Positions 1 to 6,617 of a stretch of DNA of 28,417 nt are shown here, piece by piece; position 1 is the stretch's first letter; each line of letters begins with the position of its first letter. Source of the stretch: Firmicutes bacterium UBA6811 (GTDB lineage: Bacteria > Bacillota > SHA-98 > UBA4971); NCBI GenBank assembly GCA_002452295.1, contig DKEX01000128.1:316-28732 (forward strand). The letters are read 5' to 3'. Made by a program: the position numbers and the translations under genes. A model generated the notes under the pieces. The model worked only from the letters and a program-made list of their open reading frames with translations, was not told the DNA's origin and did not search any database.

Positions 1-9
1 GTGGACAAT

Positions 10-858
10 TCAGCAATTGCCTGCTGATTGTGGTGGTGGTGGCGACAGGGGTTTATGGGGCCGGACGGCGCGCCACAGCGACGTCGCCGCGAAAGCGGCG
101 CCGGAGACCATGACGATGGTCGCCCCGGGCGTGAGGTCAAATCCGTAGGAAAGCCACAGGCCCGTGAGGGTGAATGCGGCCCCAAGGACGCTCGAGAGCA
201 CCATCATCCTGCCGAGGTGCACTGTGAACTGTCGGCTGATGGCTGCAGGGACCGTGAGGAGGGCTATCGTCAGGATGAGGCCCACGACCCGCATTGCCAT
301 CACCGCCGTGAGGGCGATGAGGGAGAGGAGGACCAGGTACAGTCGTTCCACAGGCACTCCGAGCACGGAAGAGAACTCTTCGTCGAAGGAGATGGCAAGG
401 AACTCCTTGTAAAGGACAACCACGAGCAGGATTATGACGGCATCGAGCACGCCCATCAGGGCGATGTCGCTGCCCGGGACCGCGAGTATGCTGCCGAAGA
501 GATAGCTCATGAGGTCCGCCGAGTAGCCGGGCGTGATGTCGATCAGGATTATGCCGAGGGCCATTCCCATCGCCCACATGATGCCGATGGCGATGTCCAC
601 GCCCTGGCGCGCCCGCCTGCTCACGACGCCCATCGCCAGGGCGGCGGCGAGGCTGAACGACACGGCCCCGACGACCGGGCTCGTCCCTAGGAAGATCCCG
701 AGGCCGATGCCGCCATATGCTGCGTGAGAGATGCCGCCGGCCAGGAAGACGATCCTGTTCACCACCACGTAGGTGCCGATGATCCCGCACGCGACGCTGA
801 CCAGCACACCGGCGGCCAGCGCGTTTCGCATGAACTCGTACCGCAGCGCCTCCAGCAT
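10..858 (-). CDS. znuB: Zinc/manganese-type ABC transporter permease (ZnuB/TroC family)
   Basis: This 282-residue integral membrane protein is the permease of a cluster 9 (Zn/Mn/Fe) ABC importer. It would form the channel through which metal delivered by the binding protein enters the cytoplasm. It is hydrophobic throughout, with about eight predicted membrane segments, and has the family-typical stretch VVNRIVFLAGGISHAAYGG near residues 30-50. The ATG at 858 was chosen because it overlaps the stop codon of the upstream ATPase (TGATG), which implies translational coupling. The same frame extends further upstream, but only inside the ATPase gene. It is the last gene of a minus-strand operon fur-znuA-znuC-znuB. 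Family assignment is firm; zinc rather than manganese is inferred from the metal ligands of the neighbouring binding protein. Confidence 0.92.
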   Translation of the reverse strand: MLEALRYEFMRNALAAGVLVSVACGIIGTYVVVNRIVFLAGGISHAAYGGIGLGIFLGTSPVVGAVSFSLAAALAMGVVSRRARQGVDIAIGIMWAMGMALGIILIDITPGYSADLMSYLFGSILAVPGSDIALMGVLDAVIILLVVVLYKEFLAISFDEEFSSVLGVPVERLYLVLLSLIALTAVMAMRVVGLILTIALLTVPAAISRQFTVHLGRMMVLSSVLGAAFTLTGLWLSYGFDLTPGATIVMVSGAAFAATSLWRAVRPHKPLSPPPPQSAGNC

Positions 859-1652
859 CACTTCCGGACCTCCTCGTGCGTGTCCAGCACCCGGTGGGCA
901 AGCCCGTGCGCGATGAGGTCCACAGGGCACTCATATGCCACCTGCAGCATGTCGCGGGTGATAGCCCTGGAATTGTGGTACACGAGCCTGCGGTTGAGGC
1001 AGGCGATGGACTTTACATAAGCCGAGATGACGCCGATGTCGTGCGACACCATCACGATGGTCACCTTCTCGTTCAGGGCGCGCAGCAGGTCGTAAAGCCC
1101 CGCCTCGATTTGGCTGTCGAGGGCGGCTGCGGGCTCGTCCAATAGAAGCACCTTCGGCTCAGCGGCGAGCGCCCTCGCTATGAGGACCCGCTGCCTCTGT
1201 CCCCAGGAGAGGCGCCCGATCTGCCTGTCCTTCAGATCGAGCATCTCCACGGCCTGGAGCGCTCCGGCGGCGACCGCCCGGTCCTCGTCCGTGTAGCGTC
1301 TGAGGCAGCCTGTATGCCCGAGCCGGCCCGTGAGCACGACGTCCCACACGCTCACGGGGAAATCGCGGTCAAACGACGAATACTGCGGCACATACCCGAC
1401 GAACCTGCGCCCCTTTTGCGGGCTCGTCCCCAGCACCGTCACCTTGCCGCGGCTGGGCCTCGCAAGCCCGAGGATGGTCTTGAGGAGCGTGGTCTTGCCG
1501 CCGCCGTTCGGGCCGATGACTCCGATGAAGTCGTATTCGCGAACGACGAGGCTGACGTCCTCCAGGACGGGGGCGCCGTCGTAGTGGACCCAGACGTCCT
1601 CGAGGCGGATCACTTCGTCGGCTGTGCCTGCATCGATGTGCGTCTCATGCAT
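858..1652 (-). CDS. znuC: Zinc ABC transporter ATP-binding protein (ZnuC family)
   Basis: This 264-residue cytoplasmic ATPase powers the metal importer. Walker A (GPNGGGKTT), the ABC signature (LSWGQRQR), Walker B (VLLLDEP) and the switch histidine (SHD) are all visible in order. The open frame runs up to 1787, but the ATG at 1652 is preferred: it is preceded by GGTGAG at a 7-base spacing, and the frame upstream of it is proline/arginine-rich and unlike the family. A start at 1667 is an alternative. The stop overlaps the znuB start. About 265 bases separate it from znuA, an unusually long gap inside this operon, so a separate promoter for znuCB is possible, though I cannot point to one. Confidence 0.93.
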   Translation of the reverse strand: MHETHIDAGTADEVIRLEDVWVHYDGAPVLEDVSLVVREYDFIGVIGPNGGGKTTLLKTILGLARPSRGKVTVLGTSPQKGRRFVGYVPQYSSFDRDFPVSVWDVVLTGRLGHTGCLRRYTDEDRAVAAGALQAVEMLDLKDRQIGRLSWGQRQRVLIARALAAEPKVLLLDEPAAALDSQIEAGLYDLLRALNEKVTIVMVSHDIGVISAYVKSIACLNRRLVYHNSRAITRDMLQVAYECPVDLIAHGLAHRVLDTHEEVRK

Positions 1653-1916
1653 CCAGAGTCTCACCATCCCCATGCCGGGAGGCCGGCTGCTAAGATGGCA
1701 CCGGCTTGCCGGCGGGTCCTGGGCCTGGGCTGCGGTCCTGGGCTGCGGCCTTGGGCCTGCGCTGCGAACGAAGCACTCAACGAACAATCCCTCTCGCCCG
1801 GGCCGGTTGCACCCGTGCGAGCGTTTCTCTGCAAGAGCCTCACAGAAGGGACCCTGCGCCCTGACGGACCGACGCTACGATGCCCTGGCGCCACGTGTCC
1901 CGGCGCTAAAGCGCCG
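1653..1916 (-). other. Intergenic gap within the zinc operon, with a stem-loop next to the znuA stop
   Basis: These 264 bases between znuA and znuC hold no convincing gene. A perfect 6-bp inverted repeat, CGGCGC-TAAA-GCGCCG, lies at 1901-1916 and touches the znuA stop codon. On the transcribed strand no T-run follows it, so it looks more like an mRNA-stabilising or attenuating hairpin than a full terminator. It could favour higher expression of fur-znuA than of znuCB. The hairpin is seen directly; its role is inference. Confidence 0.5.
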
Positions 1917-2954
1917 CTACCGGCCGCCGATGGCCTCGACGAGGGTCCGCGCCACCGCCCGGAGGTTCGCCGCCCAGTCGCGCGCGAGCGGGTCGACGGT
2001 TGCCACGCGAGCGCCGATCTGACGCGCGAGCACCTCGGCGGCCCTTGGGCTCATCTGCGGCTGTACGAAGATGACCTTTACGTGATTCGCCCTTGCCGCC
2101 TCCACGAGCGCCGCCAGCTCTTTCGCACTGGGCTCCTTGCCCTCGACCTCTATCGGCAGCTCCTCGAGGCCGTAGTCCCTGGCGAAGTAGCCCCAGGCAG
2201 GGTGGAGCACCATGAATCGCCCACCCCTGACGGGCGCGAGGGTCTGGGCGAGTTCTGCGTCGAGGGCGTCCAGATCCCGGAGGAACGCCTCCTTGTTACG
2301 CTCGTAAACATCGCGGTGGGCCGGGTCGACCTTCGCGAGGCCGCGGTAGATCTGCTCGGCCTGGATGCGGACGAGCCTTGGAGACAGCCAAACGTGCGGG
2401 TCCTCGTCGCCCGAAAGCTCGATTCCCGACGTGGAATCCACGACCAGCATGCCCCTGTTGGCCGCGGCGATGCGGGGCATCCACGCTTCCTCGAAATGGA
2501 CACGGATCCGCACATACATCTGCGCGCGGGCGAGGTCGCGCATCTGGCTCGCCGCAGGTTCGTACGTATGGGGGCTTGCGCCCGGCGGGACCATGACTGA
2601 CACCGCCACCCTGTCGCCGCCGATGCGCTCAACGAAATACGCCTGTGGCAGGATGCTCACGACGACTCTCAGTCTATCGGTGCTGGCGCCACTGCTGCTG
2701 CCGGAGGCTGCCTCACACCGCGACATTGTGGCGATGCCGTCAGGGCCTGAAGGCCCGAGGATCGACAGCAATGTGACGATGGCGACGATAAACGGGACGA
2801 CGACGCCGACAGGGGCAGCAGTCGCCGGAGCAATCGCCAGGAACCTGGTTCTCACGGGGCGTTGTCGCCTCTCCTGCACACGCGCGTGCGACCCGGAGCG
2901 CAGTCCGACTGGACGACGCACATGGATACGCGCTACTTCCGCTTGCTCTGACAT
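1917..2954 (-). CDS. znuA: Zinc-binding substrate-binding protein (ZnuA/TroA family)
   Basis: This 345-residue extracellular metal-binding protein (SBP cluster A-1) captures Zn(II) for the ZnuBC importer. The likely ligands are His129 (SPHTYEP), His187 (DPHVWLSP), His251 (LHPAWGYF) and Asp321 (VDPLA). A histidine in the third position is typical of zinc/TroA-type members, whereas manganese members usually have Glu. There is no His-rich loop. The ATG at 2954 is preceded by GGGGAGGTG at good spacing and lies 22 bases inside the 3' end of fur, giving translational coupling. Odd feature: about 47 mostly basic residues precede the single hydrophobic segment (48-66), so export would use a long N-tail signal anchor. 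No clear lipobox is seen. Confidence 0.9.
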   Translation of the reverse strand: MSEQAEVARIHVRRPVGLRSGSHARVQERRQRPVRTRFLAIAPATAAPVGVVVPFIVAIVTLLSILGPSGPDGIATMSRCEAASGSSSGASTDRLRVVVSILPQAYFVERIGGDRVAVSVMVPPGASPHTYEPAASQMRDLARAQMYVRIRVHFEEAWMPRIAAANRGMLVVDSTSGIELSGDEDPHVWLSPRLVRIQAEQIYRGLAKVDPAHRDVYERNKEAFLRDLDALDAELAQTLAPVRGGRFMVLHPAWGYFARDYGLEELPIEVEGKEPSAKELAALVEAARANHVKVIFVQPQMSPRAAEVLARQIGARVATVDPLARDWAANLRAVARTLVEAIGGR

Positions 2955-3370
2955 TCTGGACACCTCCCCATAAGTTGCAGCCAGTGACCTTCGACCTCGA
3001 AACCTGTCTTCGAAGCTACAGAGTCGACCAGGGCTGTGAGGTCGCAGCCCTCGAACTCCACGGCCCTGCCACACCCGACGCAGATGAGATGGTGGCGGTG
3101 CCCGGGGGACGCCGGGGCGTAACTATGGCATCCGTCAGGGAGGTGCAGGCGCCTCAGGGCACCGATATCTGCGAGGATGTCGAGGGTGCGGTACACGGTG
3201 GTGAGACCGATCTCCGGGCATTCGGCTCTGGCGTCTTCGCATATCCGGGCTGCGTCGAGGCGGCCGTCGGTCGTGGCGAGAACGCGGAGCACTGCACGTC
3301 GCTGCCGGGTCAGCTTGTAGCTATGAGCCTTCAGTTGCTGTTCGAGCCTTTCCAGGTCGATCACTCTCAT
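2933..3370 (-). CDS. fur: Fur-family metalloregulator, probably Zur
   Basis: This 145-residue DNA-binding repressor is a member of the Fur/Zur/PerR family. The winged-helix recognition segment GLTTVYRTLD lies at 55-64. The metal-sensing region HRHH is at 91-94. The two structural-zinc pairs are C97-x2-C100 and C137-x2-C140. The length matches the family. Its position as first gene of the znuACB operon argues for Zur (zinc) rather than iron Fur or PerR, but the sequence alone does not prove the metal. It is preceded by AGGGG before the ATG, by a good sigma-A-type promoter and by a 15-bp Fur-type palindrome, so autorepression is very likely. Its end overlaps the znuA start. Confidence 0.93.
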   Translation of the reverse strand: MRVIDLERLEQQLKAHSYKLTRQRRAVLRVLATTDGRLDAARICEDARAECPEIGLTTVYRTLDILADIGALRRLHLPDGCHSYAPASPGHRHHLICVGCGRAVEFEGCDLTALVDSVASKTGFEVEGHWLQLMGRCPECQSKRK

Positions 3371-3382
3371 TGCGCCCCTAAT

Positions 3383-3397
3383 TGAACATGGTTTTCA
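3383..3397 (-). promoter_or_regulatory. Fur/Zur/PerR-type 7-1-7 operator box
   Basis: The 15-mer TGAACATGGTTTTCA is an imperfect 7-1-7 palindrome (5 of 7 arm positions pair). It matches the Bacillus Fur/PerR consensus TGATAATNATTATCA at 10 of 14 defined positions. It lies just downstream of the -10 box and 13 bases before the regulator's start codon, so a bound repressor would cover the transcription start. This is a reading by eye. Confidence 0.65.
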
Positions 3398-3403
3398 TTT
3401 AGT

Positions 3404-3432
3404 ACTTTACGCCCATCCCGTGGACGTGTCAA
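3404..3432 (-). promoter_or_regulatory. Sigma-A-type promoter of the fur-znuACB operon
   Basis: On the minus strand a perfect -35 TTGACA (3427-3432) is followed after exactly 17 bases by TAAAGT (3404-3409, 4 of 6 to TATAAT). The predicted start falls at about 3397, at the edge of the Fur-type box. The spacing and the operator overlap make this the likely operon promoter. Confidence 0.7.
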
Positions 3433-3484
3433 GGTGTGACTCCTGCGCAGATCCCAGCGCTGTCCCGTCGATGTTGCGGATGCG

Positions 3485-3727
3485 TCAGGGCCCACCCGGA
3501 GGCCCGAAGATGAGGTTTGCAACAGGCTCGAGCGCTTTCATGACGTACTGATTGAGCGGCACAGGCGGGCGTGCGATCGTCCAGTAAAAGCCAAGTGCTG
3601 CCGTCATCAGATAGACCACGAGGTACACGCTAAACTCCCGCCATCGGTGGCGGCGAATGAGGGACGGGCCGTCCACGAGGAAGAGAGCGACATACGCAAG
3701 CGCCGACCCCACAATCGTAAGAGCCAT
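3485..3727 (-). CDS. Small two-TM membrane protein of a degraded ger operon
   Basis: This 80-residue protein has two hydrophobic segments (about residues 2-18 and 28-48) and a short amphipathic tail. It has the same layout as the small protein at the end of the intact ger operon (10599-10832): a short N-terminal TM, a basic R-x-R-x-W loop (RRHRWREF here, RQRQWGEL there), a second TM, then an xxxPxxxxEY/xxVMKxLE-like tail. It lies 32 bases downstream of the gerC remnant, mirroring the intact operon. A perfect AAAGGAGGT precedes the ATG but at about 15 bases, longer than usual. Function is unknown; a role as an accessory subunit of a germinant receptor is inferred from position only. Confidence 0.6.
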   Translation of the reverse strand: MALTIVGSALAYVALFLVDGPSLIRRHRWREFSVYLVVYLMTAALGFYWTIARPPVPLNQYVMKALEPVANLIFGPPGGP

Positions 3728-3759
3728 CGGGCTTCCAAGTTGACCTCCTTTCGGACCTG

Positions 3760-4611
3760 TCAGCGCACGCGCGGCGGCTTGAGGGAAAGCCCGGTGCGCC
3801 GCAGGCTCGCCCCGACTTCTATCGTTACGGGAAGTGCCCGGTATTCCTGAGGCCAGCGGCTCTTCAGCGTTCGCCACAGCTTGGATTCTGTCCTGTGGAG
3901 CGCCGACCCGAACCCCGCCAGGTCGGTGCCGTATACCTTGGTTTTTGCCACGGCCTCCGCGATTTCGTTGCGCACGGCCTCTGCGAGGCGCTTCTGGAGG
4001 GTCGCCATCGCGCGCTCCGTCGTGAGGTCACACTCGCAGCCCTGCTCAGCGAGGTTGCCCTCCAGCCTTAACCTGACCGACCCCTGCAGATTGCCCTTCT
4101 CCAGCCGCGTCCCGACCTGCGCGGTGGACCTCGTCACCTCGAGCGCGACCGACCGTCCACAATCCGGGCATTCAACGGTCACGGCCCCGGCCGACACCTT
4201 GTTTCTCATCCACATGATGCCGCGGGTTTCGCGGGGGTTGAGCTTGCCGACCAGCTTATCCCGGTAAACCACCCCGGCGCCCTGCAGCCTGGCGGTGGGA
4301 AGCACCACGGGCGTCCAGGCCTTCGGCTCCTGACCTTCCGGAACCGGTCCCGGCCGGGCAGGTTCGGGGTCGGGACTCATGATGATGATAGGGAGGAGCG
4401 TGCACGCCGTGTCCCCTGTGAGGTCCACGAGGATCGAGTTGATGGTGGGCAGGTTACCATACCCGCTTCTGGGCGCAACTCGGGAGATCCCGAGGATTTC
4501 GTCTCCGAGAGAGTTTTCGAGCATACCCTGGGAGCGCGTGATGATCTCCGCTTCGAGCCCCCGGCTCATGAGCACCAGCGCGCTCCGGCGGATCTCGGGG
4601 TCGCGGTCCCG
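3760..4611 (-). pseudogene. 5'-truncated Ger(x)C germination lipoprotein remnant
   Basis: The frame from about 4611 to the stop at 3760 encodes roughly 283 residues that follow the intact GerC (9352-10581) closely. Shared landmarks are RDPEIRRSALVLMSRG versus RDGEMRRRAWIVVAKG, the NPRETRGIMWMRN segment versus KPETRGFNWIMG, and the C-terminal GxDLAGFGSALHR / WP..YRALPVTIEV stretch. The signal peptide, lipobox and first third of the protein are missing. The open frame continues upstream to 4821, but that part is Arg/His-rich and unrelated to GerC, so it is probably not translated. The gerA and gerB partners are absent. It also carries a CPDCG insertion (CxxC) not present in the intact paralogue. 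I read it as the 3' end of an inactivated germinant-receptor operon. Confidence 0.75.
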
Positions 4612-4902
4612 CAGACGTGGCAGGGCCGCGGTGCAGAAACCAGCGAAGGTCGAATGACAGCGGCGCGACATGTGGTTGTCGGTGCGGAGGTGATAACCCC
4701 GCTCGTGCCGGCGGCCGCGGTGAGCGTGGTGGCCCTGCGGTTTGCCACGCCCGCCCTGGCGCTGGTGGTCGCGTAAGTGGCGGCGCCGGCGGCGGTGGCG
4801 CCGGTGCTGGCCGGCCGGCACGCCCAGGGAGGCTACATCCTTGAGTCGGCCGACATGGTTGGCGTTGGGGGGGGCGGGGAGCAGCCGGCACGCCCAGGGA
4901 GG
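4612..4902. repeat. Non-coding stretch with one copy of a 23-bp direct repeat
   Basis: No credible gene fills the 290 bases between the gerC remnant and the toxin gene. It is very GC-rich with simple GGC/GGT runs. The 23-mer GCCGGCACGCCCAGGGAGGCTAC begins at 4814; a second identical copy occurs at 4884-4906, exactly 70 bases later, and contains the stop codon of the PIN toxin. The repeat could mark a recombination or slippage event at the edge of the gerC truncation. Confidence 0.6.
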
Positions 4903-5313
4903 CTACCCAACAAGCTGCAACCCCAGCGTGGCGAAGTCACGGTCATAGGCCCATACCAGGAGCCCAAGCTCCTGGGCGATGACTGCGCTGGTGCAGTCGG
5001 TGAAGGATAGCTCGTGGTCGGCGTACCTCAGAAAGATGTTCCAGGCCTCGCCCTCGATTCGCTCTGACACCCACTCAACGCGCAGTCCGTGCGCTGCCTG
5101 CGCCTCAGTCACGGTCTTGCCAAAGGCCGCAGCGGCCTTGTGGCTCACATGGTAACGGAGCCACGTAACGGTTTCATCGATGACATAGTTGGACGTGACA
5201 ACGAGCGCGTGCTCCGCCAGGAACCTCGAGAACGCGCTTCGTGCCTTCGTGTGGTTGACGTCGGACTCGACGAGAAGCGCGATCCATGCACCGGTGTCAG
5301 CGAAGAGCTTCAC
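4903..5313 (-). CDS. PIN-domain ribonuclease toxin (VapC-like)
   Basis: This 136-residue protein fits a PIN-domain endoribonuclease, the toxin of a type II toxin-antitoxin pair. The acidic metal site is visible: Asp6 (FADTG), Glu47 (IDETVTW), Asp106 (SFTDCTS) and Asp126 (YDRDF). SFTDCTSAVIA is characteristic of this PIN subgroup. It starts with GTG at 5313, which overlaps the antitoxin stop (GTGA), so the two genes are translationally coupled. The stop codon lies inside the second copy of the 23-bp repeat. The length is normal and all catalytic residues are present, so the toxin is probably intact. The target RNA cannot be deduced. Confidence 0.88.
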   Translation of the reverse strand: MKLFADTGAWIALLVESDVNHTKARSAFSRFLAEHALVVTSNYVIDETVTWLRYHVSHKAAAAFGKTVTEAQAAHGLRVEWVSERIEGEAWNIFLRYADHELSFTDCTSAVIAQELGLLVWAYDRDFATLGLQLVG

Positions 5314-5675
5314 GGCCGAGCACCGCCTTCCGGTAGACGCGGGGAATCCGGCGAGGGTGCGTTATCGGCAACACACCCCTTCCGTCCGTCAGGTTTATTG
5401 GCCCTGCGGCGGGTTCGCGGCGTGGCGTAAAGGTCCCGGTCGTGCCGCTCGCTTCCGTCAGTGATGGCGCTCTGGAACTCCATTTCCAGTAGCCCTGCCA
5501 AGGGATGGGGCGTCGCCTCGCTCTTGTCGCGCTGCTTGACGAGATACTCCCCGAGAGCCTCGCGGATGATAGATGACTCGGATCTACCCGTCGCCAGAGC
5601 CAGCCTGGACAGCTCCTCGTCCTGGTCTGCTTCCAGATACACCTGTTTGCGCCGTCGGTCTCCTCGCGACTCCAT
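5310..5675 (-). CDS. Ribbon-helix-helix antitoxin (partner of the PIN toxin)
   Basis: This 121-residue protein has an N-terminal ribbon-helix-helix DNA-binding domain: a basic start, the beta strand RKQVYLEADQDEELSRLA, then GRSESSIIREALGEYL. The C-terminal half would wrap the toxin. The ATG at 5675 was chosen because GAGGGGG lies 8 bases upstream, although the frame continues to 5774. The tail after HDRDLYATP (about 35 residues, Pro/Arg-rich) is longer than usual for this antitoxin type and may reflect a mutated original stop. It should neutralise the toxin and autorepress from the promoter at 5729-5758. Confidence 0.8.
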   Translation of the reverse strand: MESRGDRRRKQVYLEADQDEELSRLALATGRSESSIIREALGEYLVKQRDKSEATPHPLAGLLEMEFQSAITDGSERHDRDLYATPRTRRRANKPDGRKGCVADNAPSPDSPRLPEGGARP

Positions 5676-5728
5676 CCAGTCAACCCCCTCGTCTCGGTGT
5701 GCGACGTTTCCTCTTGCCTCCATCAACA

Positions 5729-5769
5729 AGTATACCGCCGCACGTCGTCTGGCGTCAAGAGCCGACGAC
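5729..5769 (-). promoter_or_regulatory. Promoter and candidate operator of the toxin-antitoxin pair
   Basis: On the minus strand TTGACG (5753-5758) is separated by 18 bases from TATACT (5729-5734), a good sigma-A promoter with the start near 5722. An inverted repeat GTCGTC...GACGAC (5744-5749 and 5764-5769, 14-base spacer) brackets the -35 box, where an RHH antitoxin would be expected to bind. The motifs are seen; the regulatory role is inferred. Confidence 0.6.
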
Positions 5770-5903
5770 ATCATATCACTATGGTGTCATACACGGCGCA
5801 ACATGCGGAATTGAATGATCCTGCATAGCGAGGATTCGCTAATTCCTCACCGTTCCCCAGCGGCTGCAGGGCTGGCGGTGTTGCACTCGGGGACGGCTGT
5901 ACA

Positions 5904-6076
5904 ATGAAACCGATAAAGAACCGCTTTGCAGCGAGCTTTCTCCTGACCGCAGCGATGCTCATCCTAACAAGCCCGGAGGGGGGAAACGCCCTGTTCCTCC
6001 GGCCTTATTTGCTGATCTCTTCCGTTGGCAGACGCTGCGTACTAAACCGTAGGTCTGTGCCTTATCGCAAGCCATG
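5904..6076 (+). pseudogene. Possible 5' fragment of an exported protein
   Basis: A 57-codon ORF starts MKPIKNRFAASFLLTAAMLI, a good match to a Sec signal peptide (basic n-region, hydrophobic core). It then loses any recognisable structure (…RPYLLISSVGRRCVLNR…) and runs into the 3' end of the IS701-like remnant. I read it as the beginning of a secreted-protein gene cut off when the insertion sequence arrived. The region 5676-5903 upstream holds only the toxin-antitoxin promoter. Chance ORF remains possible, because the ribosome-binding site (GGGGACGG) is weak. Confidence 0.35.
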
Positions 6077-6422
6077 AGTATGCCCACATCACGAGCACGA
6101 GGTGCCGATGCAGCCCCTGCCAGAGCCTGCCTTCATAATGGTCGAGTCCCAGTTCATTCTTGGCATCCTGGTAATAACGTTCGATTTCGTGGCGCCTGTA
6201 TGCGAGTTCGACCAATCCCTCAGGAAGCGTATCCTCCGGAAGGTTGCTTAAATACCACTTCGGGTCTCCCCCGTCGCCCGGCAGGGGCCGCGTGCAGATA
6301 AGCCATACGATAGGTCCGGTGCCCCTGCGGTCGATAATTCGAAGTACCGCTCCGGGCCCACGTAAATCTCGCACACAGGGTAGGGCGTCGCCTTGATGTT
6401 CATCCCCCATGAACACCTCCAC
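6042..6422 (-). pseudogene. IS701-like transposase, C-terminal remnant
   Basis: The frame encodes about 90 residues typical of the C-terminal end of IS701/DDE_5-type transposases: WYLSNLPEDTLPEGLVELAYRR, then HEIERYYQDAKNELGLDHYEG containing the catalytic Glu region, then LWQGLHRHLVLVMWAYSWLA. The upstream part (6330-6490) reads in other frames without clear homology, and the two catalytic Asp of the N-terminal part are absent. The element is therefore a dead fragment. No terminal inverted repeat was recognised. It separates the toxin-antitoxin locus from the intact ger operon. Confidence 0.7.
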
Positions 6423-6617
6423 CCCCCATATATACCATATCTAGCTGGCCTTTCGCCCGTTCTGACAGAGCAGTGATAGTCAACCCACAATACTTCAAAC
6501 CGATATAGGCATAAAACTGACTTCTTAGGGGAAATTAATCATGTATACCAAGTTATCCCAACACCAAGTTGATAAGGCTAATCCTGTAATAATTGCCATG
6601 GTTGAGGTGGGAAGACC

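Noticed and set aside
1314..2600. A 428-codon plus-strand open frame across znuC and znuA
   Set aside because: It is antisense to two well-supported genes, has a Arg/Pro/His-rich composition and no recognisable motif; long antisense frames are expected in GC-rich DNA.
4654..4779. Short plus-strand hydrophobic ORF (MTAARHVVVGAEVITPLVPA…)
   Set aside because: It could be mistaken for a membrane peptide or a ger fragment, but it has no ribosome-binding site and no match to GerA or GerB; composition follows the local GCC/GTG richness.
6491..6617. Sigma-G promoter for the ger operon
   Set aside because: TGTATA and GCATA elements are present, but none has a CATnnTA-type -10 at the right spacing.
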